A DNA stretch of 64,000 nucleotides. Origin: Jacaranda mimosifolia (taxonomy: Eukaryota; Streptophyta; Magnoliopsida; Lamiales; Bignoniaceae). The stretch's first letter is position 1, and each line of letters begins with the position of its first letter. The DNA lies in NCBI GenBank assembly GCA_018894105.1, contig CM032128.1:24843001-24907000 (forward strand), in the 5' to 3' direction. Both the position numbers and the translations under genes were made by a program. Below, one piece after another: positions 47,521 through 60,500 of this stretch. Under the pieces are notes generated by a model. It was not told where the DNA came from. It saw only the letters and a list, made by a program, of their open reading frames with translations, and did not search any database.

Positions 47521-50500
47521 TAAAGGGTTATAGTATTTAATGTTGTTGGCAGGCTTAAAAAGGCTTTTCTCACAGGTCGCATTTCTAATCCGATTAACAC
47601 CAAAGTTTGCGGACACATTTGATGGAAATTATAATTTTCTTTCAGCTCAGCTCAGTTTGCATTTTCGCTTTCGTTTTCATTTCATTCTATCAGAATTGCT
47701 ATTGCTTAATTGTTCATTTACATAAATTAAAAAATTTTGGAATTATTAATTAATGAAACTTACAAAAATCTTAAATAAAAATTAAAAAATGGATGTAGAC
47801 TTTTATGGATGAAGCAATATAAAATTTTCTGTTTTATCTAGTTCTTGATTTCTTTCTCAACTCCAAAAGTATTTCTACAAAAGCATCAAGCATTCAATTA
47901 AAATTCAAAATAAAATCATTATTATGTTTTAAGTTATCAAATTAATTTAATATATTCCATTATGTTGTTAAAATTTTGATAAGCCTAATTAATTCAACCC
48001 TCTCTCCCTTCCCCTGGCATATCTTTTATTTCAATTACATTCAACCCTCGTGCTCTCTAGAAAGTTTATCTAACAAGAGTTGAAAATTCTAATAGTTTGT
48101 TCCACTTTTGATGTGTATGTAGCAAGTCAATCCCATATTCTTCCACCATTGTGCAGTGAATTAAACTATATATTATTTGAAAAAAAATAGGATTAAATTT
48201 TTTTTTAATGCACTGGATTATAATCTTTGGACAATTGTCACAAAGGGACCAATAATTCTAATAAACCACCAAAATGGGAATGTGGTTCCAAGGACTTATG
48301 GTAGTTTGCTTCTTGGCTTTTCAAGATACCAGAGAGCTGCCTAAGATATAACACAAAATATATAGATGGTGGATTGCTTGATTCTATGCAAGAGTCCAGC
48401 AGCCTGCATCCAAGAAAGCCTTGAGCTGCAATTGCTTTAAAGCATCTGAGCAAGTGATGAACTGGTTGAAGATGAGGAACTCAGGTTGAGATACATATTA
48501 ATATGATTAATTAAGTCTACAAGGGCAAAAGGATTAATTAAGGCCCAATGAATCAAAGAGAATAATTAAACAAAAAAGTCAGAGAGTCCAAACTAATTAA
48601 ACCCATCAAGAAGGGCATCAAAATTGCCCGTTGAGAAATAAATTATAAATACTGAGCCCCAAAGAGAATTTGGACACCAGAAATCATTTGCAAGAATTAG
48701 CGAAACTTCAACAACATTCGAGAGTTGAGAATTGTTTGCACCACGATATCAAACGAGGGAACTTCTTGTTGAGAACTCCTTATTCACTAAAAAAGCCGAT
48801 GAAAGTTAGCTCTTGTGCATAAGTAGATCCAAAACATTTTATTCAAGCATTAAATTGAGCGGAGATCAATTTAAAGAAATTAAGAATGAGAATGAGTACA
48901 TCAAATCCCGAATCAACCAGTGACTCGGAAAGAAACGAAATGGTGAGATGTGAGCCTCTTATAATTAAGGGCATGCAACTGGCTAGCTAGATAGTAAATT
49001 GAATTTGAATCGAGGAACAAATAACACATGCATTCTTGAGTTAAGGACAAGATTGAGACTAAGTATACATAACGTTATACCAATAAATATAGCAGCAGCA
49101 GGTATACAAGTTTTGTTAGATAGAATAGTGAGTACTATGGAATATTATATGTTGAAGTGGAGTAATGAAGAAGAGGGCACTGCCAGTGCCAGTAGCGCAT
49201 AAGTGAGTAGAATCGCCTAAAAATAATGTTTGGTGAAAGAAAATTGACAAGAGTGGGAAGTACGTGGTGGGAATATCATATATTATTAGTTGTAGAGTTG
49301 TAGTAGGTAGAAGTACTAGTGTTATATATGAGTTGCTGACAGCAGGATCAAGCCAAATTTAATTAATTTTATAAACGGATTCAAAGAAGACGATACTAGC
49401 TAGTAAAGATTTCTTTGGAGAGACAATTTAGAACCCAAGGAATAATAACATTATTAATTATTATAAATTCATAATCTGGGAAGAGAAACATCAACATGTT
49501 CACGTTTCTAAAATATTGATCCATTAACAAAGACAAGCTTATTTTTAGTCAGAATCAACATCACATTTTTTATATGGCATAATCTTATTTTTTATATCCA
49601 CAACAAAAAAAGGGTGCCGACCCGTAATTTTGCCATAACTTACAACAGTAGCAGAGATTAGATGCTATTACAATTGTGGCTGTAAAGGTGCGATTATGTA
49701 ACTGTGCCTCTCTATTGTAATTTGACTTAAAAACAAATGTTAAATATAGCCTTTGAGGGAGAAGAAGACCCTTAAGTTGAGTTGGAGGGGCTAGGGTCTT
49801 TATCAGGGGCAAATTTGTTATTTAATTAGAAGACTAATACTACATGTCACAATCATAAGAGATTCGAGGAGATTATTGTGGCAGTTACTTGACTTCAACA
49901 TCAAACATAATATTAAATTTTTTAATCTTACTTTATCTCCTCATAATCAAATCTCCAATACTATCGACATTGCAAACAAACATGCCCCTCGGATATTAGT
50001 TGTAGTAGTATCAGCATACGAGAAGATGATTCCTAGCCTTTTAATTGAATCAACAGTTGCAACACTCGAAAAAAGGAAGAAATTTTATTCTAAATTGGAC
50101 TGCAAATTGGGGCCCAGGGAGACCATCATCAATGACAAGTAGGATTCTAGATTGTAAGACGAGGATTTTCCATGGTAATTGAAATAGGTGTTTGAGACAC
50201 AAAGTTGAATGAAAAAGAACATTGAATGAGAAGCAACGATCAGACTTCATGTGTGTGTAGCAGATGTTGATTCTCTATCAATAGCATGGTTCTAGGAATA
50301 GTTGTGAGGATTGGAACGAGGACTATTGTTTCAGTTCCATCACAATATTGTGGAATGATCATGGCTATTCCACACATTTGTAGTTTAAAATACTCCAAAA
50401 TTTTCAAAAAAAAAATAATAATAAAAAATATTACACATGTAAAAATATTTAATTTATTCATTTCTATTATTTCTCGAAAAAAAAGAAAGAAGAAGAGGTA

Positions 50501-52640
50501 GTTAGTATGGTATAAAAGAAATAGAGCTTATATACATGCATATATATATATATATATATATTAAGTCATCAGCACTATTTTGAGAACAACAAATTAGTAT
50601 AATAGATTGTATAAGCTTTCTTATGACACGTTACTGTTTCTTAAATCGTCCATTCAAATAATGAAAGTCAAATTGATACAATAAAATTTTAAACATTACA
50701 AATAATGCCAAGTATAACAATAATGTGCGAAAATATTACTATATCCCTTAGCGTAATGTGACGAATTATAATGATAAAACTATTCTATATACTAATTCTA
50801 ATAATTTTTTGGAATGTGATAATTAAATTTTTTATACCCACTCTATATGAAATTGTATGTAATTTATTTATAAATGTTTTATTTTTTCTTATAAGATTAA
50901 ACTTTTTGTTAAATTCAAATAAAAAATAAGACATTTTATATATCAATTCTTTATACATTATTCTTCTCATTTGTAAATTTGAAATAAATGTTCTTATATA
51001 ATTAAACAAAGTAATATTTAAAAATCACTACATAAAAATATAAATTTATTATATTCAAACTAATATAATTATATATCTTAAATTATTTATGATAAGTTTA
51101 AATAGATTTTTATTTTTTTTATTTTAAGTTTTAATATAATTTCATATTTAAAAAATAGAAAAGCACCAAATTCAATTCCAAATGAAAAAAAAAAAAATCA
51201 AAGGAATATAATAAAATTGGCAAAATGTTAAAAAAGAAATAAAAAAAATAAAGAACATAACGGAAAGGCAAAAGGGTCATCTTACTCCAACCCTCCCCCA
51301 ACCGCCATCAATCGCTACAGTCCCAACCCCAATCCTTCCACCGCTCTCCATCCCACCTTACTTCTCTATTTTAGTTGATGTTCGGTTCTGGAACACCGCG
51401 TCATTCTATTAAGTTGGATTGTCGTGGCGTTGCTCCTAATTTATTAATTTGGTACCTAAATTTAACTAATACAGAGATAAGAGAGCATCCTACTTGTTGT
51501 AATTTAACTAGAATATAAAATGTCATAATACAGGTTTATGGAACAATATCTGCCTTAAAACTTTATTCGTCCCCTCAATTGATGCTCGAAGGACTCCTAT
51601 TAATAACCTCCCAAAATAAAGTGATTCTTGCACAATGAAAGGTGGCACTTCAATTGGCTATGACACCAAACCGACTGACTTGAAACTGTTTATTCATAAG
51701 GACACTACTATGTATGCGGTATGTACGCTAGAATGCTTGTAAATATATGTGTTTTTCCCTTCTAACTAGTCCTATTTATTGGTGTTAATTTGGCTACATG
51801 AAGAGACATAGCTTGATTAGACTATATTACTTCTCAATAAAGAGCAATTAATTGGGCAGTTGAGTCAAGAGACACTCTTTAATAAGGCACCTAGCAACTT
51901 AAGTGGCCAAAAATGAAGAGGTACACTAGTTAATTTAATGGTCATTTCTGTAGAGGTGTGACTTTTGGAGTGAAAATTACAATTTTGTTCAAAACAAATT
52001 AATCCAGCTACAGTTATACCCGCACCCAAGCTATATAAAGCCCATCGCTTAGAAATAAGATTGTTTGGTTTGATCCTTAATTTGCTCACAAAATTGCCTT
52101 TTCTTTAGATTCCATTTTCTCATTCAATCTTTCATTGATTTGGCATGTAAATACACAATTACCATCTCCTCATTAAAATGAATTCATTAGGCATAAGTTT
52201 CTTTGAGTTTAATCTTCAAAACCACCTTTTCATTTCATGCCAAGTTGGTGAGTCACAGGTCAAATTTCTGCATAAAATGTGCATGCTCAACTTCTGAACT
52301 AACATATTAACTAACTATAACTTGTCCTTTTGTACTGATTGTTGGTCCCTAACAAGAAGTCAGTGGAATCAAACTCTTGAAGAATTACATATGAAAATTA
52401 TAACTAGCAACATTTGCTCAACATGAAAAACAACGACGGTGCAATTGAGTACTGAAAGTCTCTAACAGCCTGAAGGGTTAACAAGATTTTCATCACATAA
52501 TTAATAATAAGAAACAATATACAACGTCAGATAAGCATTCCATATTTACAAATATGATGCAGCCCTATCCAGTTATGTTAAACGTTATCTGCAAAACAAA
52601 CGAGCAACACGAATTGAAAGCCAGCTCTTGCTTATTGTAT
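47521..52640. other. Intergenic region between the RLCK paralogues, no gene recognised
   Basis: About 5.1 kb. The 48500-48900 part is less AT-rich and contains AATTATAAATACTGAGCCCC, which looks like a TATA box with leader. It could be part of a solo LTR or the remnant of a retroelement, but no paired repeat was found. An open frame at 48999-49202 has no recognised similarity. A C-rich stretch lies at 51288-51365, and a (TA)n run at 50537-50561. Confidence 0.4.
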
Positions 52641-55159
52641 TCATTGTGCAATAGACAGTGATCTGTGAGAACTCTGAGTTTTAACATGATGTTCCACCTT
52701 GGCTCGTGGTGAATTTTTAAGAGATTGGACTTGTTCCAGCTCGGCTAGAACCTCCACCATAGGAGGCCTGTTTTTGGGGTCGATATAGAGGCATCGTAGT
52801 GCGAGGGAACATGCAGCCTGAGCACCTTTTTTGGAATACTCCCCCCTTAACCTTGTGTCCATGATCCTTGAAAACTGCCTGGCATCACCTAGAAATGGCT
52901 TAGCCCAATCCACTAATGTGCCTTCGGTACCTCCAATGCTCTTGTCGCCCATTGCTCGTCTTCCTGAGAGCAGTTCTAACAGAACAACTCCAAAGCTGTA
53001 GACATCACTCTTTGAAGTCAAGTGACCTGTTCCGTTTCATTGGTACATAAAAGCAAAAAAGTAAACAAGGTAAAATACCTCATGATTCAATAGTTAAAAA
53101 TGAGTGAGAATATATAGAAAGAAACCTGAAGCCACATATTCTGGGGCAGCATAGCCCATTGTGCCCACAACTCTAGTCGAAACATGAGTTCCATCACCAC
53201 TGGGACCCTTTCTTGCAAGCCCAAAATCAGAAAGTTTTGCGTGAAATTTCTGCATAGTGTGAAAGTTTTTAGTGTAAGTTTGCTGCTGGAATTTTAAATA
53301 GTTCAACATACCGAATCAATCAGAATGTTGGAAGCCTTTAAATCACGGTAGATTATGTTGGCACTAAGACTATGCAAGAAGGAGAGTCCACGTGCAATAT
53401 CAAGTGCAATTTGCATCCGTGCAGCCCAGCTCATTGGTTGTACTCCCTCTACATTTACAAGTATATAAAAGTTCTTGCATTATGATGGAGCAAAATGAAT
53501 CTAAAGAAGCATCTCTCAAAGATAAAAACAAAAAAATATCAATACAGAGAAAGAAAGATCCAATACAGAAAATGTTACTCACTTTTAAATAGGTGATTCT
53601 CCAAGCTTCCTTTTGGCATGAATTCATAGACTAGAAGCCTGTTTTTAGATTCTGAGCAATATCCGATTAGTTTCACCAAATTTTCATGGTGAAGTTGACC
53701 TAAGTAGTTAACCTCTGTCTGCAGATTAGGCAGTATCAAAGAAAGTTAAGCTAATGCAAGTAGAATACAACTTAGAATGAATACAAAGGAGAGCTTCCTT
53801 AATAAGGGACTTCACAAACTTACAAGCCATTCCCTGTGACCTTGAAAGCTTTGTGCCTTGAGTTTTTTCACAGCCACAACCATCCCGGTTCCTGGTTTGC
53901 TGGGAGCCAACGTGTTCTCATTAATCCATCCCTTAAACACATAACCAAATCCTCCCTCACCAATAAGACTGTCAGGACAGAAGTTCTTGGTGGCAGTCTT
54001 AAGATCATTGAAGGTAAATGCTTTGAGGCTGTTCGAGAAAGATATATCACCTATGGATCCAACAAGAGGGTTGCTATGGGTGCCTGGATGCGTTTGCAGA
54101 TTTGTAGGATTTGAACCTGGTTTTGCATTGCCAGGAGCTACTTTAGTTCCTAAAAGAGACTTCAATGAAGTAAGTGACTATTAAAGACAGTAGCAAAAGC
54201 TGTATCCATCTAGCAGATCTTAGATTTCCAGCTTTATACGAGTAGATTAGATTTTACTAGAAAATCCGTTTGTTTTTATCTAAAACGACAGAATGATTCA
54301 ATATAGTCGGCAACTTTCACAACTTAGAGTTGTTAGTTCATAATTATCATTCAACTCGCTGTTTGATCATGCATCATTAACTGTTTCACATAGTGAAGTG
54401 GAATTTCTTCTCTTTTTATTGCAGAAAAAGGTCTTGTACTCTATGTAAATCAATCTCCTTCTAAGAGAAAATGAGGAATACAACCCCCTGGAAAAGTTAC
54501 ATTTACGCCAATAGCTAATCTTGTAAGAAGCTGACACAATTTCAAGAACCAAGTATTACTTTTCATTAAATTCAAGTAAATCATCCTGAGGATTGGAAAT
54601 TGTACACTGTGAATATAGGAAATCAAAGGAACTTGTCCACATTTGACAAACGAAAAACATCCAATTTCTGGAATTTCATAGTAGAAGAATGTCTGCAGGA
54701 GACAAAACTCACCCTTGTCTATATAGCTAATGGTAATAATTATAAACAGGGCAAATCACTCATCCTTCTTTACATAACTTGTACCACTGGCTATAAACAG
54801 GATAAAGCACTCTTACATAGTTTGCAGTAAAGAAAGGAAACTGATGTTAGCGCTCCAAATTCATTGTTTTTTTCCCTTTTTTTTCCCCCTGAATTAATAC
54901 ATAACAGTGTGTTTTGGAGTGCCAAATATTAGATGCATTCGCTTCCACATAAGTGCAACTTTACACATGCAAAGACAAACACTTAAAAATTTCATAAAGA
55001 TTACTAGTACATAATCAAGAGCTGGGCAAAACACTAAAAGCAAAGAGGGCATGCAAAAAAAGGATTTTCAAAAAAGAGATTGTTCAGGATACAATTACCA
55101 AAAACTTGGGCAGAAGCAGAATGATCTTTGTTAGCAGGACTTCCTAAGCAAATCCCCAT
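52641..55159 (-). CDS. Receptor-like cytoplasmic kinase VII (PBL type), paralogue 2, 6 coding exons, 389 aa
   Basis: Exons in coding order: 55159-55099, 54149-53824, 53718-53583, 53448-53312, 53249-53126, 53026-52641. The first, third and fourth exons have exactly the same lengths as in paralogue 1 (61, 136, 137 nt). The protein starts [10 protein letters not shown] (Gly2/Cys4 lipidation signals) and has GEGGFG (84-89), Lys115 in VVAVKK, IYRDLK (Y208-D210), DFG (228-230), HVSTRVVGT and GYAAPEY. It is a soluble, membrane-tethered Ser/Thr kinase. Compared with paralogue 1 it has an extra 99-bp intron (53027-53125) just after the APE segment, and its N-terminal linker and C-terminal tail differ most. 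Tandem order and near-identical exon plan show a local duplication. Receptor partner unknown. Confidence 0.93.
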
Positions 55160-55625
55160 ATTTGTGAGAAGCAACTTATAACTATTTTCGAACTCCAGAT
55201 GAAGTTGAGCAACAAAGTGGCAGACTGGCAGTCCCATGAAACGAAGAAGAAGAAGAAGAAGAAGAAGAAGAATGAAAATCCAAGACTTGAAGTAAACCCA
55301 TTGATTGGTGAATCAAGAAAAGCAGTCAATACTGAGTCTCTAGTCAAGATAAGAGAATTTTTTTTGAAAAATGACACCATTTTCTTTCAATAATATGCAA
55401 CCTGATACTAGCACTATTTTGACTGATTTCTCCGGGAAATGTTTGTTACTCAAGATGTCAAAAGATGAAATTATTATTTTGAGAGCAGTTCACTAGAATA
55501 GGTATGACGATTTTGAAACGTTGCTATCTTTTTGAATTTTTTTTTTTTTTTGGAGATAATTATATTAATACGTAGAAAAGCAATAATTACATCAAATAAT
55601 TACAACCCAACTATAGAAAGATCAA
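55160..55625. other. Upstream region of RLCK paralogue 2
   Basis: Contains the 5' leader and proximal promoter. A (GAA)n microsatellite at 55243-55272 lies about 90 bp upstream of the start codon, reading (TTC)n on the coding strand, probably within the leader or core promoter. A T run occurs at 55538-55551. Confidence 0.5.
55243..55272 (+). repeat. (GAA)n microsatellite upstream of RLCK paralogue 2
   Basis: About ten GAA units. On the gene's coding strand this is a pyrimidine (TTC) tract, a common feature of plant 5' leaders. Confidence 0.9.
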
Positions 55626-56099
55626 GGCTATGTTTGGTTACATTTTGGGAAAACAAAATTGTTTTCCCTAATGTAACCAAACAAACAAAAAAAAATTCTT
55701 CAAAATGCCAAATTAAAAATTTCAAAATACAATTTTCTATCTTTCATTATTCCCAAAATTTTTTCATTTTTCAATATATACATACATATTATATATATAT
55801 ATATATATCATACATATTTTTTTATTATTCTGACAATAAAAAAATAACTCAATTTCATTTTCACTCCAAAAACCCAACAAAAATGTATTGATTTGAATAG
55901 TACAGTAGAATTTGTCTCCTCCCAAAATATAAACAAAAATACCAAATTTTTCCAAAATAATTTTCTTATTATTTCCAAAACATAAATAAATATACATCAC
56001 ATTCCTCAACGGAAATTTCATATTCTCCAACCCCACTCTCAAAACTCATTCTCCTAAGACACATAATTCAAAATACATAATTCATATCCGAACATTACC
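55626..56099. mobile_element. PIF/Harbinger-type MITE
   Basis: The 474-bp unit starts GGCTATGTTTGGTTACATTTTGGG and ends ATCCGAACATTACC. It is flanked by CAA on both sides (55623-55625 and 56100-56102), a 3-bp duplication. It matches the left unit at 24971-25405 in order of motifs (CAAAATATAAACAAA, CATTCC(C/T)CAACR, CCAACATTACC-type end). Confidence 0.75.
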
Positions 56100-56102
56100 C
56101 AA

Positions 56103-57527
56103 GATTTTTCTTTATTAAGTCTTTAATGAGCCGTTTGAAATGATTATTTTTGTAATTATATTGTAGAAATCTATTCTTTGAGGATATTATTAGCACTCTA
56201 AGCTTTAGAATTTTTTTTATGAATTTCTTAATTCTTCCAAAAAAGAAATAAAATAATTTTATCGTCCTTTTTTCATGTACTCAACTAAAAAAGAGTGAAA
56301 CTTTTCAAAAATAAGACTACTTTTATAGTCAATTTCTATAAATTGAAAATAAATTTATCTTCCTTTTCATTCACTCGAATTTTTTTAGTTTGATAAATTT
56401 TGTTCGGATTCACATTTTCTTTTCATCAATTTTGTTCAAATTTCCATTTTCTTTTTCATCGATTTTGTTCGGTTTCACATTTTTTCAGAAAGAAAAATAT
56501 CTTCCCCTCTAAATCCTTTTAATTCATGTTTCCTACCCTTCATTTCAAAAGTTGTTTCTGCTTTTGTAATCTGTTTATTTCTCGGTTTCCACTTTCCGCC
56601 ATTCTTCCAATACTTTAATATAGGGAAATAGAAAACAAATAAAAGCAGAGAATTTATGGTTCTTTCGCAGTGTATCCGCACAAAATAAAAGACTTCAGTA
56701 AGGAATAATAATTAGATTGCGACAATGTGAATCCTTGAATTCCAAAAATAGACCCATTTACAGTCATTTTCACTTGAAGTTGATTTTTCAAAATGAAAGA
56801 AAACTACTGAGGTAGGTGAAATTGCATCCATATACGAAACCTTCAAATTCAAACCACAAGAGAACTTTCCCTTTCTCATTGCAAGTTTTCCCCCATTCCA
56901 CAAGTTCTTTTTCTCTTTGAACCCTTCACAAGTTTAAGATAAAATCATCCACATATGTATATTTATTAAGTCAATATTTAAAAAGCCATTGATATTTTAA
57001 TTGACGCTCCAATTTTTTGTACAAGAACCCTTCAGAGAAAAGTACAATTTTATCCTCAAGGAAAGCAAGAATTACAGCTCCGTAACTGGATTTTCTGCAA
57101 AGATTTCAAATATTTTACATTCTCTCCCAACGGTCCATAACAGAATGCAACATAATAATAAATAAATGCATTGTCATTCATCACAAAGCAAAACTTAAAA
57201 ATGGTACGTATATAGGGATGTGATTACATAAATGATTCAGATACACTTGCAAAGAACCATTGACAATCAGAATTCTCTATCCAAGATCAGCATTACAATC
57301 AGATTGGGAAAAAGAAAAAGAAAAATCAGATCAAGGCAACTGAAAAAAGGCCTAGCAACTGACACAACAACAGCAAGTGAGGAAAAAAGAAAACTAACAG
57401 TGAGCTAAAAGTCCCACAGCACAATCAAGGAATTCCACATTCATTGGAGAGACTATTACTGATACAAGATACAGTAAGAAATGGCTATCATTACATTTTT
57501 TCAGGGCTATGTTTAGAGACTGGTATA
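56103..57527. other. Spacer 3' of the SCAB gene
   Basis: AT-rich. CATTTTCTTTTCATC(A/G)ATTTTGTTC(A/G) is repeated (about 56410-56475), a small tandem duplication. The stretch just below 57528 must contain the SCAB 3' UTR. No genes recognised. Confidence 0.5.
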
Positions 57528-60500
57528 TCAAGTTCCTGTAGAAGATCTGTCATCTGGTCCAGCAAGCATAATCTGATATAATGAGCATCGTTCATTATTT
57601 CAGTTCCCAATTGTTTTTTAAGCCGAAAGGCTGAATATTTATTTAAACAAACAAAATACAAAGAACATTTTTGCTTTCAATTCAAGAATTTGATACTTAC
57701 ATTGCAGTCAAATGCAAATCTTCTGGCCAGCATGATAGCTGCATTTCTTTCTCGCTCAGATTCAAATGCTAATACAAAGGAAAGCCCAGTTTTTGCCTGC
57801 CAATATACTGCCTGGGCTGCAGCATTTCCACCACCTCTAACTCCACAAAGCTGAGAATGAAAAAGCAATTGTATCGAGACTGGTATAACATGTTGAACTT
57901 TAAAAATAAGGAGGTGCATGGGTAGCAGATTTCAGGGCTATGAGGATTCAATAGCTTCTTACTTGTGTAAGAATTATCCAAGTCTTTTCAAACTAAGAGC
58001 AAATAGTTTAGGAAAGTACCTGATTCAATAATGATTTAGTTAATAATAGAAAGCATCTCACTTCGAAGTGATTTGGTAAATCAATTTGATTGGTCTTCTG
58101 TGGCTTAGTAATTTAACATTGCAACAGATAACTCAACTTCTAGCCATCAAATAGTTCTGAGCTTTGACAATTTTACAAGACTCATTTCTCATTGAAGCAT
58201 TTCAGGCTCACTATCATTGTCGTTTTTAAATCACTTTAAATTTTTAACAAATTAAATTTTTATAGTTAGTGCAAAAACATACCAGAATTACCTACATTTC
58301 TTTGAGATCAAATGATCAATGAATGATTTATCACTGGAAAATGATATTAGCATTCCAAAAATCATTATAAGCGCTCAACTTATCATTGTTTTTTCTTAAT
58401 ATTTTGAAACACTAATAGTGTATTTTTGGGGTGTCGATACCCTTTCTTCCTATGCCTGCAATTTATTCATAACTACCTCAAAGGCTATTTTATATGGCAC
58501 CCATACCCCACACAAGAAACAACACAAAAGAACACGAGTTAAAACTAGAATTTAAAGATACCTAAGGTAAAGAAAGATTTCATAAAGAAGAAAGACCTAC
58601 ACCTCTACAGTAAAAATGGTTACAAATCAAACAAAATAGATTCAGAGATTTAAGAGTCCAAAAAAGTCAGATCCTCGCAAGTTTTGCATTAGTATTGACA
58701 ATAAACCCAGAGTAAGAGGCAGAATTGCTGTAAAATGGAATAAAATATACAGATATTGGTTCTTTGTTGGGTAACAGTGAACATGACACTCAACAAAGCA
58801 TATTCGAAGAGGACAACCAAGTTAGTACAGGAAAACAGCCTCCTTGAGTAGGGATGAGTACCTGCATTGAGTTGGAATAATATTCCTTTGCAATTGTTGT
58901 TTTCCCTTTGCAAAGTTTTATTCTCATCTTTCCTATGTGCAGTACATGGATTGACTGTGACGGATGATCTACTCCGTTCATCTGGATAATGACTACCTGG
59001 GAAGCATTTTTGTCACAAATGTAAACCCATAGCAGAAAGAGAAAAAGAAATGGTTGTTTTGAACCTATGCGGTTAAAAAGGAGATGCATCATTTGTAGCA
59101 ATAAAATAAGGACCATGAACTCAAATCTTTTTCAGATAAACTGAACCAAGTTTTAAATTAAAACCACCCTCCCTGAAAAGATTCTTTTTTATTCATTCTC
59201 ACATTTCACAATTGGAAACTGTTCTCTTGGTGGTGGGGTGCGCAATGTTATAATGTCTCGGCTTGAAATTTAGACTGACAGCTGTCCAAATGTTTTTATC
59301 AATGTTCTTAAGATATAAATACTTGATTATCTAAGTGGGGAAAACAAAAATTCTTGCGGAATATTTTATTACCATTTGCTAGACTAGAATTTCTTACAGG
59401 TATTAGTCTCATTTTTATAACAGTCACCATCATATTCTCTACTCCACAAACATATGCATATAATCAAAAGTAAGGCAAAGGATGAATTCAAAGAAACACT
59501 ATTGATGTTTTCTTGCATTACCCACTTGAATGATAAACAGGCCAATTGAAACCTAAAACAACCTACAGACAACTTATAGAGTAAAACTAATCCTAATAAA
59601 GAAAAAGAGAGTAACTAATCATGATACTACAGAAAAATAGGTTGTGTTCATTTTTCTGTTTATGTTTGTCACAGTAACAGACCGCAAAAAGGAATCCAGA
59701 AATACTATTTTTCACATCTCTGGGTTGTTCAAATATTGTAAAATCATGTTCAAGTATGAAAGACCAGAGAAATTCGCAGGAAACAAAAATTCGTCGCTTG
59801 AATACTTAACGACTTCATGGTAGACATCACATTAACACATAGATCCTGACAGCCAAATTTTTTTTCGGAACAACAAGAATAACATACATTGAACTCAGTG
59901 TCATGTCTTCGCACCAATGCTTCTACATAGTTCCCCAATCCTGCAGCTGCAGTTAAAAAATTGATTCAGTTTTTTAAATATGAAACTCCAAACAAATTTT
60001 AAGAACACAAAGGTTAATGTTAACAAACCTGGATCAATAGGCGCACAGGTTGTTACAGTTATTATCTGATCATCACTCAAAATATCAGCTTGCAGTATTC
60101 TTCCAACGTCAAAAGGCTCAGGAGCATATACAGATTTGGTGGCCCCTGACATTGTAGAAAGCTAATTAATAAATCTGCAATAGTAATTAAAAGCATTCAA
60201 CTATGAGCAAAACTTAATAACCAACATATATCTGCAAGGGTAATTTCCGGTACAAGCATATGGAGCACACTAAATTCAATGAAAAGATCCTGTAGTTGAT
60301 GCATAGTCCCATGCCATTGAGAAATGATCATTAAAAAATTAATGGGCATTAAAAAGGGATGGAGCAGAATTGCAACTGCAACTGGGATGGCAGGGAAGAT
60401 AATAACGTTTTTTGACTCATTTCAATATCATTAGTTAAGGATAATCTGTTGGCATGTTTAGACATTGGTAGACTCCAGAACCTGAATGAACTTATCAAGG

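Noticed and set aside
53836..54184. Plus-strand frames of 65-92 codons
   Set aside because: Antisense to exon 2 of RLCK paralogue 2.
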